NCBI GenBank assembly: GCA_030141605.1
Contig: JAQGDQ010000449.1
Span: forward strand, 1-64,000
Direction of reading: 5' to 3'
Origin: Tubiluchus corallicola
Lineage: Eukaryota; Priapulida; Priapulimorpha; Priapulimorphida; Tubiluchidae
DNA: 64,000 nt
Part shown: in pieces, positions 49,026 to 61,904 of the stretch
Layout of the letters: every line of letters begins with the position of its first letter
Position numbering within the stretch: position 1 is the stretch's first letter
Position numbers and translations under genes: made by a program
Notes under the pieces: model-generated
The model's database searches: none
Told to the model about the DNA's origin: nothing
Seen by the model: the letters and a program-made list of their open reading frames with translations, nothing else

Positions 49026-52000
49026 ATAAAAGATATAAAACCTCACTAACAATGCTGCTTAATTGGCTTTAATTCGCTAAAAAAATAATATTTTGTGCTT
49101 TAGAGAAGCTCGTATACAAACAGGATTAACATATCATATACTTGGGTATTCTTCAAGATAACATCAATTTTCAAAAACTTATTTTTGTTGTGTATGTCGA
49201 TGGGCAGAAGTTATGAGAAGCTTAATCTTGTATTGTTTTTTCATAACGAGACCTTAATTTTCGTCAACAAAAGCGCCTCTAGTAATATTACGGGCATTAT
49301 CTGCGAGCTGCCTAATTAGAGATAAAACCCAAGTAACGTGATTCCTAGTCACTGTATTTGCAGAAAGGCTGAGTAAAGTAAATTTAAAGAAAATCCTTTC
49401 TAAACAGACTCCGCCGTAACTGTAATCGGAATACTGTGAGGATTATTACTGTACAACGGAAAATGAAGTTGTGCAGCAACATAAATGTTTATAAAATTAA
49501 TTCGGTAAGACCAGAAGTAATTAGCAACATGTAATCCCAGCTGTAACTTAAACAAACCTTAACGCCTTTACTTTACAGTTTGGTAGGGTGAGGCTAGCAT
49601 CGCTTTAGTTCTGCATTGAGCTTGCAGGAAAACAAAGGAATAATTCAGCAAAAAACTAGATACTGCTTTGCCAACAGGTACAGTGGGAAAATGCAGGTGT
49701 TAGTTGAATAAACAGACAGACAAACTAAGCCAAAAACTCTGACAATAGTCTTTCAATTCTCCACTTACGAACTATATAGTAAACAGCATTAGCAAGTTTT
49801 ATGACGCAAGCATTAGCAGTTCCTAGCTGCTACTTCAGGTTTAGTCTCTGGCTTTTCATCTTCTGTGTCATTAAAACGGCTTCTTACCTAAACTAACATG
49901 GTAGACATGTTTTGAATTGCCCAGAAAAGAAGACGCTCGAATAGGTAAATGACGGCTTAGTAGTACACATACCATTGAAAGTTCGGACATGCTGTGATAA
50001 ACTTGACGACTGATGTTGCCTTTGAAGGTTACTATCCAATATCCAATATCTTCACCATATCTATATAGTTTAGTTCGCCCATGCAAAATAAACTATAAAG
50101 ATAACATCAAGATGCTAGACAGGGTTTTAGTATGTCATGGAGATTCGACGTAAAGCATGTGGAAGAAATGAAAGGACATTGAAAGATTTTACAGTGCTCA
50201 GCAATGTTGTGAAAATGGCAACAGCTGTAACCTATTTCGAATAATGGCATTTTCCATGTTTATCTGTTCTTTAGCAGCTTGGAATAACAAATATGATTGA
50301 TTCCTCTTACGACATCAACCATCAAGGTAGCAATACATGTGGATTACAACCTTACAACCCATTCAAAACTTTTACTGCAAGGCTAATATCTAGTCCACCA
50401 CTTACCAGATATCATCTATGATGAGAAAATAAAACACCTCATATATCAGCATAAATTACACGAAAAAGTAAACAAAGTAGGTTTACTGGTCTTAATAATT
50501 AACACCACTTGGCTTCCACTAGCCATAGCTAATTATTAGTTAAGGAAGCTTCAGTCAGTCGTGAGAGTTAATACAAGATTTATCACCGAAGTGGTTCGTT
50601 TATAACAAAAAAAACCAATAAATATTTCTTATTGTAGCGCATCTAGCTGGGTTAAATTATGGTAAGTACTCTTGAAAAAGCGCATGTACGCTTTATAGAA
50701 GCTTGTATAACAGAAGTTAGACGTAACCAACAGTTTCCTTCATAAAATTTGTAATTAATAGAAATTAAGCAAGCCCAAATTATTATTTGGTAGTAATATT
50801 CAACGGAACTAATGTACGACATGATATGTTTATATCTATATGATACGTATGATATATATTATTGCATAATGATAATGAAATGGAACATATCACATGATTA
50901 ACTGGGATCTATATATGCATTTTAAGATATAAAATTAATTTAACAGCAAAGTAGCGAATTATACTACTAACTTTGATCTTTCAAACTGCTAGCTGATTTA
51001 AACTGGTATATTTTGCGAAGTCTTTAAGCTTACAAGGATAGGCCTGAGCACGCAAACTTTGATGCCGCTTTCAAAGATCATTCAAATTAATGTTATGTAG
51101 GGTAACCCTTAAGTAACCATTCGGCTGAGGAGAGTTTCAGCACTCAGTCTGGTAGTTTGGAAAAGCTGCGTTTTAAATGCACAAAGGCGTAAATTCTGCT
51201 CTCCCGAGAACCTCAGCACTGGATGGTAAGACAGAAAAAATCCATATCCTTAATATACATTTTCTTAAGTAAATTTGTAATTTTGTAAATTTTAAACGTA
51301 CATAAAGTTTTGGAATTTCGAAAATACACAAAGCCACAGAATATTAGTACTAAGGTTTAATTTTAATATGTGCATAAAGTTTGCAAATATCTAGGCAAAT
51401 AGAGGTGATATATAACATATATATATATAGAGAGAGAGAGCTCGTAAATTAAACAACAGTTAATTCTGTTATGTTATTCATGCAAATGTAGATAGAATAA
51501 ACTTGATCGTTTCTCGAAGTTTATTGATTATACCTAAAGTTAAATTATAGGAATTAATGACAGAGAGAATCGTCCATTAAGACTCTTACTATAGCAACTG
51601 ACCTTTGACCTTTGATGCGCAACGGACTGCAAGGTTGATCCAATATTTTTCCCATCAGGCAATGAATATGGTTTGTGGTAAGAATAAATATAACTATTAT
51701 TATTATATATGTTATGCGACTGTCATAAAAAAGTTCAGCGCTTACTAGCTGTTCAACTAAGTTTCTCTGCACAGATGCCTCATTCGCTAGAGTCTAGAGA
51801 CAGATAGCACACTATATCACCCAAAGCGTGAATGACATGAGTCTTTGATGCGTATGCTTCATTCCAATCTGCAGGCACTTAGTGAAAATCTGGCAGAGTT
51901 GTTTTGTATCTATATATAGAGAATCATAACTTTTCCAAGTTATGACAAGCGTGTATACAGCGAACAGATCTTTCATACATGGCTCCTGACTACAGTTCTA

Positions 52001-53784
52001 GGTTTCTCTAGTTCTACTTAATACATCGCATTTATTAAGCATACAATGAGGTCAGGAGGGCTGCTAACCAGGGCAAATGAATTTTACATTTTCAGGGCAA
52101 AAGCTGATTACTTTCAAGGCAAATAATTTTATTTTAAAATTTCAAAATCTAATATTGAAATATTCAATAACTGCTTACGTACTGTACTGCATACTTTTCC
52201 ATGGTTGAAATTAAAGTGTTTCTTGTGTGTAGGATTGTTTTAAACTTTATTAATTTTAAAATTACTAACACTCCACGCTATCGTATTTGCAAAAGCAAAA
52301 CTATTAATTTTTTTGGATTTCTGAAACGTTAGAAAAAGAATGTCTGAAAATATGTGTATATGTGTTCAGACGAGAACGAATAAAGGGCATTTAATTTTGA
52401 GTAAAGAGCACTTAATATCGTAATACCTAGTACTGCCGTTATCCGCAGCGCTGAAGGCCAGAAATGAATAGGGGTACAATTCATGTTAGTTTCTCAGCGG
52501 GAATGGTGTTTTTACTTGATCATTTTACTCCCTTGGTTATTTTTTGTTTCTGATAAAAATGAGTGAAAAGACACTCTGTATATATTATACTGGGTAACAA
52601 TAAGTATAAATGTGAACAAGCATAAACATATAGCTACAAATATAAATATTTTGTTTTTGGGCACTTTTATTAATCTGTGTTTATTATGTCCATATTATTA
52701 TGTGCTCGTTAGTCTATATTCTATATAATTATGTGTTTTGTTTTTGCACTTATTTGTAAGTTACTCATATCACGGACTGGAACAAAAAATTCAGGCCAAA
52801 TTCCTTTTGACACCCCCCACCCCCACCCCCTTCCTATGAAACTTCCTATGCGCCTACAATAACGTTACGCAGACGGAGAAGAATGTGTTTCCCTCAGAAG
52901 GCATGGAAGTCTACAAGTCGACCATAGTTTGTAAGAAAAGCTCAGATTTGGTAGAAAAACATTGTTTATACAAAATGGTACGCATCATTCTAGATCTGCA
53001 CATATGGTACCATGGCAAAGCCGCTACATATGCCAGCTCTTCTGCGAGAAAGGCAGTGGCAATTAATGCCGCGAAACTCCTAAATTAATTCCGTTACAGA
53101 GCCCAATTTATATAAACAAAAATATATTTGAGTTGGGCCACACAACTCAAGGGGGACTGTAGTCCAAGGACCTCAAAAGTGACAAAAAAGGTGACCTGAA
53201 TTACGGTAAAACCGGGCCATCTTTGAATGGCATAAGTGTGCGCAATTTTTTATATGAACACATACAAAAAGTGAAACTTAGAGGTATGACCCTTATGTTA
53301 GGCACAGCGTGTACAGGCACATCTAGTTTAACAAGCAGTTAGAGTGATGTTAGCCTTTTCGCTTTCAGACTCATTGACAGACTTCGAAACCGATAAACTC
53401 AAAATTATGCCTTCAAAGTGATTACAGACCGTACTGTTGTCTGAAACAGTTGCTTGAAAACTATTCTTCTGTGCCATAATCAGGATAACAATACTATCTC
53501 CTAACAGAGTAACTGGAACAAACGCAACTACATGTATAACAACATTGACTAACTACAGAAGAACAATTACAAAATTTACTTTATAACATTTGTTTTGTAC
53601 CTTTTATTGTTTGTAACGCTTATATAAAGCTTTAGTGCTTATATGATTATTAATAATGTATAGAAAAAAGCCAAAATTAGTAAAGCGACACTGAAGATGC
53701 TAATAAAAACAACATTTCTAGTCTCTTTTAAGATATTAAAAGTCTCTATTAAAATATCTCTAAATGAGTACATAAATATTATTT
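49026..53784. other. Intron sequence next to the receptor donor, no gene seen
   Basis: A C-rich run lies at 52811-52830. A TTGAGTTG/CAACTCAA hairpin lies at 53128-53150. A short AT/GA microsatellite lies at about 51416-51440. No supported exon. Confidence 0.45.
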
Positions 53785-53792
53785 TTACTTAC

Positions 53793-54705
53793 ATGTCAAG
53801 TATGTGTATGCGCTTTGGAAATCGACCACGTACCACAGGGTTGACAAAAAATAGGGTGTCCAGCAAATGATATAACAAAGCACAACCACAAACGTCAATT
53901 TTACTGTCTTTATCTTGGCTTTTGTCAAGTTGTTTGCTCCGTGGCTCCTAGGACAGATATTTCTACCATTAGCTGCTGATGTAATACCATCTTTGACTTC
54001 ATTAGATGTCGGTTTTGCCACAAGGGCCTTGGCTTGTATGTTTCTCCAAACAGCCGTGCAGATCAGGCCGTAAGCTCCCACAAGCACAGCGGTGGGAAAA
54101 ATGAAGAGGGATAGGCAGGTAAAAATTACGTAACCTTTTTCCCCATTCGGGCGAGAAAATGTTCCCCAACAGTCATACTCTCCTGTATTTGGTGAGGGCA
54201 ATTCCTTGTAAGAAAATAGGAATAACTGGGGAATGGAACATAGTAATGCAACGGCCCAAGCGCAGGCAGCCATTATGTGTGCCCTTTTTGATGTCCAAGA
54301 CATACTGCCCAGGGGTCTGCAAATGGCTTGCCATCTGTCAATTGCCATAATTAATAAGACATACGTCGAAAGGTACATTGCAAACACCTGCGTATATTTT
54401 ACAAATTTACACAACCCGTTACCACCTTGAAATCTGTAGGTGATGTCCCAGGCCAGCTGAGGTAATATGTTGAAAAATGCTACGATGAGATCAGCTATGC
54501 TGAGGTGGATAATGAAATAATGCATTCTGGTAATATGTCTTCGTTTCCTCAATGCTAAAAGTACACTGGCATTACCAACCACAGCCATTACCATGATAGT
54601 ACCCAGGACCGCAATTTCAATTGTTGCCAATGCTTCGTTTCGCGATCCCGACACGGTCATGTTTTCAGATCTTGCCTTACTGTCGCTGTCGCCACTGACG
54701 TTCAT
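53793..54705 (-). CDS. Vasopressin/oxytocin-like receptor, first coding exon (TM1-TM6)
   Basis: This exon encodes 304 residues plus one base of a class A GPCR that should sit in the plasma membrane and signal through G proteins. The family signatures are clear. NVS and NMT glycosylation sites lie near the N-terminus and VVGN in TM1. LSIADLIVAFFNILPQL is TM2 with its Asp, followed by WDITYRF. Cys99 (TM3) pairs with Cys179 in DCWGTF (loop 2). VKYTQVF carries the Lys103/Gln106 pair typical of ligand binding. DRWQAICRPL replaces the usual DRY/DRH. KAKIKTVKLTF and CWTPYF are TM6. The start is the ATG at 54705; the in-frame TTG at 54723 is not a start. The donor ACAT|GTAAGT ends the exon in phase 1, and TM7 is at 19340-18895. 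The ligand is probably an inotocin/conopressin-type nonapeptide. A CCAP or corazonin receptor is unlikely given DCWGTF and LNSC.NPWIYM. Confidence 0.92.
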
Positions 54706-56238
54706 AATGACAATTTTTCTCAAAACAGAGAATTCTTGTTAGCAACTTTCATGAGACACGCACTGCTGTAACGCTGAAATTCCTGTTCCTGTGTTTGAAC
54801 CGAGATTTAGCATTTCTCTGGCGCAGATTTGTGGCGTTCTGTTGTTTTTACCTTAGCGCAGTAGCATTGACAAACAAATGCGCTGTCTGGCAACTACTAG
54901 TCGTGCTTCGCTCAGAAAAATGATTGGCGGGATGAAGAGCTTGGAAGCCACAGCTCGTCGCTGTCCAGAGCAATGGCTTCATTCTAAGCAGTACACGTCA
55001 AACACCACTAAACCAGTTGCAATAACCGTCTGCAAATAATATGACTTGAGCGATTATCTACGCATTAACATGCATCAGCTAGCGTTTATAGAATAAGAAT
55101 ATTTAACTGCATTAGGATGTCCGTTATCCAGCCTTCTGTCAACTAAACTAGTTATGAGAATAATTTCAATGTGTTTGTGTCAACTAAATTAACGCAAAAA
55201 TAATTACATCACCTTTAGTGAGTCAGAAAAATGTTTAATGGGTAATGTTTGATATCACAAAAAACTAGTTATGTTTATAGAATTACTATGTTTGGTGGAA
55301 TACATGTAGTCAATGATGCTTGGAGCGTTATTAGTACTTCACAAAAAGAAAAGTTAACAAACGAAACTTAAGCGAGGGTTTCAGGGGGTTCGCGAGTTTC
55401 CGATGACTATCCGAAAATTTCCAAGTTCAACAGTTGCCAACTATGCTCAGAAGGTCGCGACCCCATGAAACCGTGGCTTTAAAAATGCACAACTATGTGA
55501 AATCATCTACAAATAAAAGAAAAAAAAACAAACCCCAATAACTAATAACTAACTCTTGCTAAATCACACAATCACAGTTAACTATAGTCACGAATTAAAC
55601 GTAGAATTTACAGATAGAGAAAACACGATAAAAATAATAAAGGAGCAAAAATATCACAGCATTAAGAACATCAAATATGTCTACTTCTGCGCACAGAATA
55701 CATAACTAATTTTATACTATGCGGCGTGAGCAACGAATCTTGCGTCATTAAACAGAAGTTGGTTATTTTAAATGGATACTTAAACAAAAATCACAAGGAA
55801 AAGAATAAAGGGAAAAGATATATACACAAACAAAACTGAATTTTCTTATTAGGATTTATGTATATACGTGTTTGTACAGTACAATTATAACTTTTTTAAA
55901 GATTTAAAAATTTTGATTTAAGGATTTTTTAAATACTATTTTTATTTGTACACTTTTACTCTTTTAATCAGTATGTCAACTTTTACTTCCATTTATTATC
56001 TTTAAATTATGTAATTAAAAGACAGACCAAACATTGGACATAAAAGTCTGTATTGACTTCGAAGTCTTTTTTCCAATTTTAATAAATAATTTCATGTAAA
56101 ATATGTATTATATTGCATAATGTGTTTATTGTGAATAAACACCTGTAACGCAAGTCTCATGAAAATTAATACAAGTCCTTATTCGTACATCGCACTGTTG
56201 TCTCTTCCTTTACATTCCATTGTTGTGAATATGGTACC
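54706..56238. other. Receptor 5' flank
   Basis: The stretch 54780-55000 is less AT-rich and probably holds 5'UTR or promoter. The coding strand has CGCTAAG|GTAAAA at about 54862-54857 and TTCTCTGTTTTGAG just before the start codon, so a short 5'UTR intron is possible. Beyond 55000 nothing is recognised. Confidence 0.4.
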
Positions 56239-56330
<92 letters not shown>

Positions 56331-56345
56331 ATGCATGTATGGATA
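56239..56345. repeat. (AT)11(GT)33 compound microsatellite
   Basis: AT from 56239 to 56260, then 66 bases of GT to 56326, trailing into ATGTATGCATG. Confidence 0.98.
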
Positions 56346-58225
56346 CATATACCATAACATATATATATAATGATTTTATTGCAAGACTTAGAGTTATTGA
56401 ACTTCAAAGCTTTCCGATTATGTATGGTGACTTGTGACTTTTCTATGTTTTTCGTTTGCTGTTTTGTTCGGCTTGATTTCTTTTCTGTCGTATTTTGCAA
56501 GCAATAACATAAGACGAACTTGTATTACAATAATGCATTACTGGGCGGATTTGCGTAAGAAATATTTGTACTATTGATAACATGATATGCGTGGAATAAA
56601 ACATAGACAAAAGATTGTGGCGATGTTGACTTTTACCTTATTTATGAATTACAATAAAACGCATGACAAATTGCCAAGCAAGCACATCATGGAATAACAT
56701 ATCACACGAACAAATAAAAGACTAAATTAACACATGTTACATGTTTTGTTACAGTTTTTGCAAATCAGAAGGCTTTTATTCTTGCATTTGAATTAAATCA
56801 CAGTAAAAAGATTTTTGTTGTTCTTGTAACGTCACGTTTATATGCAAGGTGAAATGATGTGCGCTAATGCATCCAATCAATTTAATACATTTACAGTAAC
56901 TAGCCTGTTTATGACATCTGTTAAATAACTTACCGATACGAATTTCAGTTTTGTTTAGAGTTAACAGCCCATCTGTATTAATGTTTTTATTTTCTTACAC
57001 GTTGTGAATGCAAATGACGAAATTACACAATTTACGAAGAAAAACAAACCGTCAGATGAAACAATAATATTTTCGAATAAACTTTTGTCTTTTAACAATG
57101 AGATAATGGTGTCGGCTTTATTGGCAAAACGTGCAAAGAGACGTTTACATGAATAAAATGTTTCTAATAGTAATGCATATATTTTGTGTATGTGCCATCT
57201 AAACGTAATGGCATAGAAAAATCGTTTAGGTAATTTGTGCTATGAAATAACGTATGCATTTTTGCATTGATTTTACTTACATTACAGGAACGTGAGCCAT
57301 GCCGGCGGATACCACGTGACAGTGAAAATGTTTATTGCACTCACGTCATCTCGGCCACTTTATAGGCAAAGTAATTTTCTTAATACTCATTAAGCAGTTA
57401 TAAGACTATTCCTCAAGCCGTTGAACCAATAAAAAGTCAGGTTTTTGTTTAGGTTCTATAAGTGTCACCACTACGAAGCTTCGCATAATTTGTAAACAAG
57501 AACACAAATACAAAGTTGTAATATCAGAATTGGATACAATGAAAGGTCCCACAATCAAATTACAAATCCGAATTTGGAATTACACTATTTCCACTAAGGT
57601 CATTCGATTATTAAAGTAGGGGCCGATATTTGCTGGCAGACTATCTAATTTACTAATCAAACATATGCATAACCAAACTGGCGTAATCTCTACGCAAGCA
57701 CTCGTCATGACGTATAACCTTTACACTCAAGCATTAACATTTGACTGTCAGAGTCTAGTTTACACGGCTTGATTAAAAGTCTGTCTTATTTGCCAGACAA
57801 CCATATAATATATATATTTTATAATTATTGAATTTCTGTCGTACAAAAAGTAGTTTCATATAAAAGGCGACACCTATGACAAAAGATAAAACATGATATT
57901 TAAAAACTTGCACGGACTATAAACATATTTACACGCGAAAATTAACTTGTAGGTAAATAATTTTAAACACATTAGCATTAAAGTTGGAGGTTTTTAGACA
58001 AATGTAAAATTACCAGCACTGCCATGAAACTCCTGAGCACATTAGCTTCGAGCAAATTTTCCGTCATAGTAATTGATTCAGCTTGGTAATTGTGCACACT
58101 GTTCACAAAATTACGAATAACTACAGATTTGAATGACTTTTTATTTGAGTTACCAATTATTAAATGATACTTATATCCTGTTCCAACACATCCTTCCAAA
58201 ACTCGGAGTACCTATGATAATGATA
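56346..58225. other. Intergenic between receptor and kinase, no gene seen
   Basis: A GC-richer patch at about 57290-57360 (GCCGGCGGATACCACGTGAC) has an E-box and could be regulatory for the receptor 2.6 kb away; this is a guess. Confidence 0.4.
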
Positions 58226-58425
<200 letters not shown>

Positions 58426-58822
58426 CAATAATGAAGTCTTTTTGCAATAGATAATATTTGTCCTAGAATAGTATTTTTAAAATAATATTCTTCTTAAAAT
58501 ATGGAGTACATCAGGTAAACAACAAACAGATAAGCAGCCGAAAATGAACTAAAATATAGTTCCGGGCAATCGCAGCTGCTTCTGCTCTTTCGAATGTCAG
58601 CCTGACGGCATTTTCTCTTTTGTATTTAATACTTTTTTCAGATGTAAAACGTTTTTATAAGTATTAATCGTTCTTCTTACAGGAATACGTGAAGTAAAAT
58701 TTGAGGATGAACCACTGTTGTCTGTATATACGTTTGCACATATATTTGTTTTTGTTTTTGTTTTTTTTAATGTATAGGGCAGAAAGATTAAATCAACCCA
58801 GGGTAGGTAAGTTTTCTTTACG

Positions 58823-58828
58823 TTTATT
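58823..58828 (-). terminator. Kinase poly(A) signal
   Basis: TTTATT on + reads AATAAA on the coding strand, 79 bp beyond the stop. It is the nearest canonical hexamer. Confidence 0.5.
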
Positions 58829-58906
58829 TACGCTTATTTACACATCGTTTTTCACATTACAGCGGGAACCTGCATTCAAGTTTACGTAAACCTTTTTATG
58901 TGTATT

Positions 58907-59092
58907 TCAGTTATTATCAACTGCTTTGACTGCATCACTGTGCGCTAACGGTGGAGTTCCAGGCCTAACTCGACGAAACCAGGCATTTTGTTTTATCCTT
59001 TCCAGCGATGGTCTGTCGTCTGCTCTTACAAATATATCTATCAGCAAACATTTACAGTCATCTGCAACGTGTGGATAGAGGGGAAATTTTAC
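58907..59092 (-). CDS. TSSK-like kinase, last coding exon
   Basis: After TTGTTACAG (AG at 59094-59093) the exon starts in phase 0 with VKFPLYPHVADDCKCLLIDIF. It continues through ADDRPSLERIKQNAWF, the end of a protein-kinase C-lobe with the conserved Arg that pairs with the APE glutamate. It ends VKAVDNN and TGA at 58909-58907. It supplies the C-lobe helices missing from the upstream exon and gives a 325-residue kinase, within the usual TSSK range. Joining at EVNSK|VKFP is in frame. Confidence 0.88.
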   Translation of the reverse strand, partial: VKFPLYPHVADDCKCLLIDIFVRADDRPSLERIKQNAWFRRVRPGTPPLAHSDAVKAVDNN

Positions 59093-61904
59093 CTGTAACA
59101 AAGTCAATTAAAAAGTCACAAAAATTTACCAGATTAATTCTTGTTAAAAAAAATTATGCGCTGTAAGTGTAATTGTCATCGTGAGATAACGAGAAGCTAT
59201 AATTCAAATTGCTGGGCAGAATGTCAGCAAGTCAAAAATATAGCCACTTATCTCTTCTTACTGAAGCTGCTCGTTCTCGGTCAAACCGTTTGTCCACGTC
59301 AAACAATTATCTGACGTAGCTTCATCCGATTTTTGTCTCTTTTCAAGCCTAAATGAATACCTGCACGAGCAAGTGCTACTAAACGTAGGAACATATCTTA
59401 TTGTCCTATTGTACATATCTTATTGTCATCTTCACAGGTGACCGTGTATTTACCTTTTATATAAATGGTGTTTTTTATGTAAATGGCTATGTAAGAACGC
59501 TAACGGTGTTGTTGACGCTTCTTTGAAAATGCAAAGTTGCACTTCTCTAGCCTCTGTCCAGTAAAAAATAGCAAAGCTTGAACAGTGTTGGATCTATAAT
59601 TTTTGGATTAAGTGCAGCGCAGTTTCAGTGATGAAGAGATCTAACTTCATGCCATATGTTACTGTTGTTCCCAGATAAATGCATTGTCACAGCGAAAAAT
59701 GGTTAGATTCTGATTAATTTTGTACAAATCTTATTGTCATCTTCGCAGATGACCGTGTATTTACTTTTTCTGTCATTTATCATTTTACAATCGGAAGACA
59801 CAACGGTAATTCTCTTCTGACTTAAGAAAAGCTGGAGAACCATGGCTGCCTGTGCGAGGCAAACAAAACCAAACGTTACGCAGCATTAATTTTACGACGT
59901 GAGTAAAATTCTGCAATCAAACGCGTACCTTGATATTAAATGAAAAAATTAAACAGTCGTCGTGATACTGTTAGTACTCGAGTGTTTTTATATAAGTAGC
60001 AATGAAATGATGACTGTTGTTGCTGAAATGCGAAAGTGATATTCTGTGCGATACTACCGACGATTAAACTAATTTAATATAGTAAAATGACTATTTATTT
60101 AGACGACTGCTACTTACCATAATTATTTGCTTTCCTCATGTCTTTTTGTTCATAACAAAGTTAATGAATTAATTTCGTGCAAAAATACGTGCATTTATAT
60201 AACGTGCGTTATTTACATTAGTAAATGTCAGTAATAATGAAATTGTTAATAAATACGAAAAAACTACATTCTACGTGTGTACGCTCAAGTATAAAGAAGC
60301 AAAAACAAAAAAGAAAATACGACCGTTGCGAATTATTAATGAGAATATGGGAGATAGAATTAAGTGTCGCTTTACAACCTTACATCAATGCGAATTGAAG
60401 CCCACCCAGCTACCCAGATAATGCATGAGAGTTATGAAGCCAGCCCAATACTGCAATGTGAATTGTGATGCTACCCAGTTGCGTCAGATACTGCAATGTG
60501 AATTATGAAGCCCCCCGTTACCCAGATACTGCAGTGAAAATTGTGAAGCCAGTTACCTACGTAATGCAATGTTCGAACGAGCAACCAAGCAGATCACCAG
60601 TCAGTGTACCACAAATGATTTAATTTTATTAAATCGCATGACTTTTCGAACTGAAAGTTTTGAAAATTTTATTTAATATTAGCAGACAGACGGGTTTGGA
60701 TAATTTTGTTGCATTTTTTTAATTCTGAGGTAACTATGGAATGCTTTAAATCTTATGGTAGCTTTATATTCAGAAAAATATCTTTCGTAATAATTAACAA
60801 AGCTAAATAGGGTTATGGAAACAAAAAAATTGGTATCAAAGTACAAAAAAGTTTGCGTGTATCTTAATGCTGCGGTTACTTATTATCTAATTTAAAATCG
60901 ACTAATTTGCAATATGTTACCGCTAATAGAAAAAGCAAACATTCATAGATAATCACATGAGAGACAAGAGATGCCACAAACTCTGAAGTGCTATGCTTTC
61001 TTGGATAAAAATAGAAATTCTCAGTTTTGGGTCAAACGACGTGTACTGGACTACTCTTAATACATGTAGTTTGTTTGTTTTGCCGCTTGAAAAGCTGGAA
61101 CACAGGTGACAAAACATAGGCCTACATCTTCAAGTGGAACTTATTAGCGCACTACATGGTGTTAAGCGTGCAATGATTTAGTACTAATAGAAAGTGAATA
61201 TCCAGAGAGATCCGGTAATTAGGACTACAGAAATAATGATAAAACATTATGAACGAGCCTTATGACAACGAGCTTCTTATGAAAACAGTCAGAATGAATA
61301 CCAAAGCTAGTTCTTGTTCTAGCAGCTTAGAAAGTGGCCGCAATCCAACCCAATAGATATTATTACTAAAGGAGAATTCGTATTAAAGATTCCAGTCAAC
61401 TTAAGCGCATGTAAGGTGGTTAAAAAGGTGGTCGCGTTTACCACTTTAAAGCTAGAATCGATGGACTAATGTGCAGTGTAAGTAGAAGCCATGAAATCTA
61501 ACCCAAAGTTTTTCAAAGACAGAAGTAAGCACTCTATCACCAATGGGTATAGCCATCAGACCAGAAAACATTGCAGTGTTGCTAGATCAGTAAACTTACG
61601 GCGGCAGAAACCATAACCACTGTTTCTGCATTGCTACCGTTTACCACTTTTGCACCTTTATCACCATTAGGTGATCTAAAGCACTGTTATTGCTCAGTTA
61701 ACATCTTATGCTAGTTTTAATAGGTAGTTACGTATAACTGTATAAAAATCCTTGACTTGGGTAATTTTAGAAATGTGTTGTGTGAAGGAATAAAGAAGCC
61801 AACTAAAACTTGCGGAAGACGATACATTTTTAGCCATTGTCTAAAATTACCGTAATAACGACTGCGTAACAATAAAAACGAATTACAAACATGTCCATCC
61901 TTAC
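59093..61904 (-). other. 2.81-kb kinase intron
   Basis: Donor AGCAAG|GTAAGG (GT at 61904-61903), acceptor TTACAG (59094-59093), phase 0. It contains two dispersed ~46-bp direct repeats (59413-59458 and 59729-59774, both with CTTATTGTCATCTTC and GACCGTGTATTTAC) and the minisatellite at 60386-60572. No other coding sequence seen. Confidence 0.85.
60386..60572. repeat. ~38-bp minisatellite, five imperfect copies
   Basis: Units resemble GAATTGTGAAGCC followed by ACCCAGATACTGCAATGT. They differ by substitutions and short deletions (30-45 bp). It lies within the kinase intron. Confidence 0.8.

Larger units (their letters stand above)
19341..53792 (-). other. 34.45-kb intron of the receptor gene (phase 1)
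   Basis: The donor on the coding strand is ACAT|GTAAGT (GT at 53792-53791) and the acceptor TTTTTAG|CGGAAG (AG at 19342-19341). Both ends are phase 1 and compatible. The intron separates TM6 from TM7, the site of the conserved intron in vertebrate vasopressin/oxytocin receptor genes. It is filled with repeats and transposon relics, listed separately. No coding exon between the two is needed to complete the protein. Confidence 0.82.

Noticed and set aside
54706-54723. Upstream TTG start extending the receptor by six residues
   Set aside because: TTG is not a normal eukaryotic start and an ATG follows at 54705 in frame.
56159-56500. Cys/Val and His/Thr repeat frames
   Set aside because: Translations of the AT/GT microsatellite.
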